This document shows positions 61,874 through 64,000 of a stretch of DNA of 64,000 nucleotides, piece by piece. Position 1 is the stretch's first letter. Every line of letters begins with the position of its first letter. Below the pieces are notes generated by a model. The model searched no databases. It had not been told where the DNA came from and worked only from the letters and a program-made list of their open reading frames with translations. The DNA lies in NCBI GenBank assembly GCA_020698575.1, contig CM036245.1:40448093-40512092 (forward strand), in the 5' to 3' direction. This DNA comes from Bostrychus sinensis (taxonomy: Eukaryota > Chordata > Actinopteri > Gobiiformes > Eleotridae). The position numbers and the translations under genes were made by a program.

Positions 61874-61936
61874 AAGAAGAAGAAGAAGAAGAAGAAGAAG
61901 AAGAAGAAGAAGAAGAAGAAGAAGAAGAAGAAGAAG
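61874..61936. repeat. (GAA)n microsatellite, ~21 units
   Basis: Pure AAG/GAA run directly upstream of the I-clade LINE fragment. On the minus strand it creates an artefactual poly-Leu frame. Confidence 0.95.
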
Positions 61937-61937
61937 G

Positions 61938-62625
61938 AGTGAGTAGGAGCAGGAGGCTTCAGGGTGGAGAAAGCTGGAGGGTCTGTGGGTTTTATGTGGG
62001 TACCTGCACACGTGGGAGTACTTGGAAATGAAATGGCAGATATGGCAGCCAAGTGGGCCTTAAGGAAAGAGCTGGAGTTCAGAGTGGTCCCAGGTGTGCT
62101 CGAGTTGAGGTCAGCAATTAAAAGCCATAATACATCTGTCTGGCAGGAAGTGTGGGAGAACGACAGTAGGGGTCGCCATTACTATTCTATCAAGCCAACA
62201 GTGATACCTGAGCCACTATACACAGGAAAAGATAGGAAAGCTGCAGTGTTGTTGACCAGGTTGAGATTAGGGCATTGTGGGCTGGCATGGGACCTTGCAA
62301 AATTAAAGAAACACCCAGATGGGCTCTGTAGCTACTGCAAACAAGATCAAACAGTTAAACATATTCTTATGGACTGCCCGGTATTTGACAATCAAAGAGC
62401 GGATCTATTTCAAACAGTCGCGTCAAATTCTAAAAACTCTGCAGTCAATCTCAGGACACTCCTCAGCCCTTCTCAGGGGCAGGACTACGCTGTAAGGGCA
62501 CTTATGGACTTCTGTGCAGCGGCGGGGCTGCGGGTATGGCTCTAACCATGTAACGTTACCCCAAACAAAGAAAGGCAGCAATGTGCCGTGAGGCGCCTAG
62601 TCTGCCGGAAATGAGAAGAAGAAGG
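61938..62625 (+). mobile_element. I-clade LINE 3' fragment with RNase H and zinc-knuckle end
   Basis: 61964-62545 is a continuous 193-codon frame. VGFMWVPAHVGVLGNEMADM then AAKWAL is the C-terminal part of an RNase H domain (HVG-x-GNE-x-AD with its catalytic Asp). LTRLRLGHCGL and CSYCKQDQTVKHILMDCPVF (C-x2-C-x6-H-x4-C-like) follow, the usual end of I/Nimb-type LINE ORF2. The 3' UTR ends CCGGAAATGAGAAGAAGAAG at about 62625. The absence of stops suggests a fairly recent insertion. No RT here; 5'-truncated. Confidence 0.82.
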
Positions 62626-62639
62626 AGGAGCAGGAGGCT

Positions 62640-63344
62640 ACTCCAATACACTAGGTGGCGGCATGTTACTGCTGCACATTAGTTTTCACGTTGGTTCGTA
62701 GCGTTCTGAAATCTGTCCTATTTTTAATTTTAAACTTTTGTTTGTGTGCCTTTTCTATTTGTTTTATTTTTTTGGAGCCGTGTGGGCGTATCAGGTAAGG
62801 AGAGCTCAAACCTTTTACTAACCTCTGCTTTGTCGAGCAGACCACTGGGCTTTATGCGCTCAGTCTTGTTAGCATACTTAGCAAGAGACAATGACCCAAG
62901 GCAAACCGCCGTCATCTATGGTTTTCCATGGTTTTCCTTTCCACCCAGCTGTCCGCAGACAGGTCCACGGGCCAACAGTGAATGGCCCACAGTGTCAGAC
63001 TGAGGCGCAGGCAGCTAGAGCTCTGTGGTAGAATATGAATGTTGATGTCTTAACCTGGTTTATGGTTATTAGTATCTCTGCAGTTACTGGGCCTGTTCAC
63101 ATGAAACGAAAGACTGAGACAGTGTCTCCTCTGTCAGGACTCGTGAAAGGTGAACATAGTTTTTTACTGTGGCCTGAAAAAGTGGTGACACTATTCAGCC
63201 ACACATCCCTGATAGTAGACAGTAGTAGGTTGTGGACCTCTCTTAGGATCTCTCAATCTGATCAGGATTGTGGATTTTCTGATTATTTATTTCAAAATAA
63301 CCTCTACTTTAATATTGAGTTTTTGAGTGGATCAGTTGTGAATT
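62640..63344. other. Upstream sequence with no recognised gene
   Basis: CACTAGGTGGCGGCATGTTA at 62650 resembles a LINE tail or promoter motif. Two open frames of 85-103 codons have no recognisable domain. Confidence 0.35.
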
Positions 63345-63500
63345 GAAGTGATGGGAATTTGGGCTCATTTCAGTGGACTGGTTCATTTAGTTTGGCTCAC
63401 TCAAAAGATCTGGCTCTTTGGGCTCCCAAATGGCTCTTGATTTTACCACCTATACATAAAGGGTATAGGTGGTAAAATCAAGATCAGACAATTTTAGCAC
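63345..63500. repeat. Repeat fragment with 21-bp perfect hairpin
   Basis: GGTTCATTTAGTTTGGCTCA, GATCTGGCTCTTTGGGCTCC and GGCTCTTGATTTTACC resemble 21855-21950 (CGGTTCTTTTGAATTGGCTC, GGCTCCCAAACGGCTCTTTG). Arms 63435-63455 and 63463-63483 are exact reverse complements with a 7-base loop. Confidence 0.75.
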
Positions 63501-63730
63501 AGTTTTGATTATGGATTATGTTGAAGTATTCAAAAGTTCTGATGCTTTGAAACTGCCCAATGAACAGACTTGCTTACAGAACCAGTCTACTACACAAAGC
63601 ATATAAACAGACCTATAATTAAGCATAGAAATAAAAAAAAAGGACAGACATTTTAAAAATGCACATACACTTCTGACAAAAAGGATGGCTTTAATTAGTA
63701 TTAACAAGTAAAAACAGCAACAGCTGTCTG

Positions 63731-63731
63731 C

Positions 63732-63760
<29 letters not shown>
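63731..63760. repeat. Poly-A tract
   Basis: About 30 A's after GCAGACAG-like sequence; no retroelement body recognised upstream. Confidence 0.9.
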
Positions 63761-63762
<2 letters not shown>

Positions 63763-64000
63763 CATAAATACACTGTCTGGCTAAAAGAGTCACCACTCAC
63801 TAAGTAACTAAGCAAATAGGTAAGCGCCTCCCTGCTCTTGGCTCTTAACTGAACTGGTCTGGACTCTGTGGTGGCCAATCCATGTGAAAATGATGTCTCT
63901 TGCTCACTGAACAACTCTTTCACATTTTGAGCCCGATGAATCCTGGCATCTTGGAATACTCCTGTGCCATCAGGGAAGAAAAATCCATTGATGGAGTAAC

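Noticed and set aside
61376..62011. Long minus-strand reading frame with a run of leucines
   Set aside because: The leucine run is the antisense of the (GAA)n microsatellite; no domain or splice evidence.

Overview
This window is vertebrate, almost certainly teleost fish, genomic DNA. It has one intron-rich protein gene, no bacterial-style operons, and a dense load of fish-type transposable elements: Rex1, Rex3, L2, L1, Tc1/mariner, hAT and Harbinger-like elements. I cannot name the species.

The only host gene I can support is the 5' part of CEP295 (KIAA1731; Drosophila Ana1 is the counterpart) on the minus strand. It runs from a start codon at 60314 to an exon ending at 3310, and its remaining 3' exons lie beyond the left edge. 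I could join 18 coding exons by hand. Every intron is GT-AG, every exon is open, and all phases agree, giving the first 1,080 codons plus one base. Exons 1-12 encode the conserved N-terminal coiled-coil half. Exon 13 is long (721 bp) and carries an in-frame 30-bp minisatellite. Exons 14-18 are poorly conserved linker sequence. Introns are either 71-110 bp or kilobases long, and the long ones hold most of the mobile elements. The sequence above 60315 holds a GC-rich promoter with CCAAT, CRE-like and CDE/CHR-like motifs.

Layout from left to right: L1 relic (1-1.7 kb); CEP295 exons 18-17 (3.3-5.2 kb); intron 16 (5.2-21 kb) with Tc1, Rex3, an unusual 3.2-kb AT-rich repeat block, Rex1 and a tandem ~790-bp repeat; exons 16-13 (21-25.1 kb); intron 12 (25.1-37.1 kb) with hAT copies, an L2 LINE split by a hAT-like insertion, and a Harbinger-like element nested in an L2 tail; exons 12-6 (37-47.5 kb) with hAT and Tc1 copies between them; intron 5 (47.5-55.3 kb) with a complete but dead Tc1 and a MITE; exons 5-2 (55.2-56.0 kb); intron 1 (56-60.2 kb) with a truncated LINE; exon 1 and promoter; then upstream sequence with an RNase-H-bearing LINE fragment.

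I see no new biological system. The best observations are the coding minisatellite, several insertions dated by exact target-site duplications (one with its empty site also in the window), a 461-bp DNA element with a 9-bp duplication, and the cell-cycle-type promoter motifs. All element boundaries come from reading by eye. Family names for non-coding elements are inferred from terminal repeats and target-site length.
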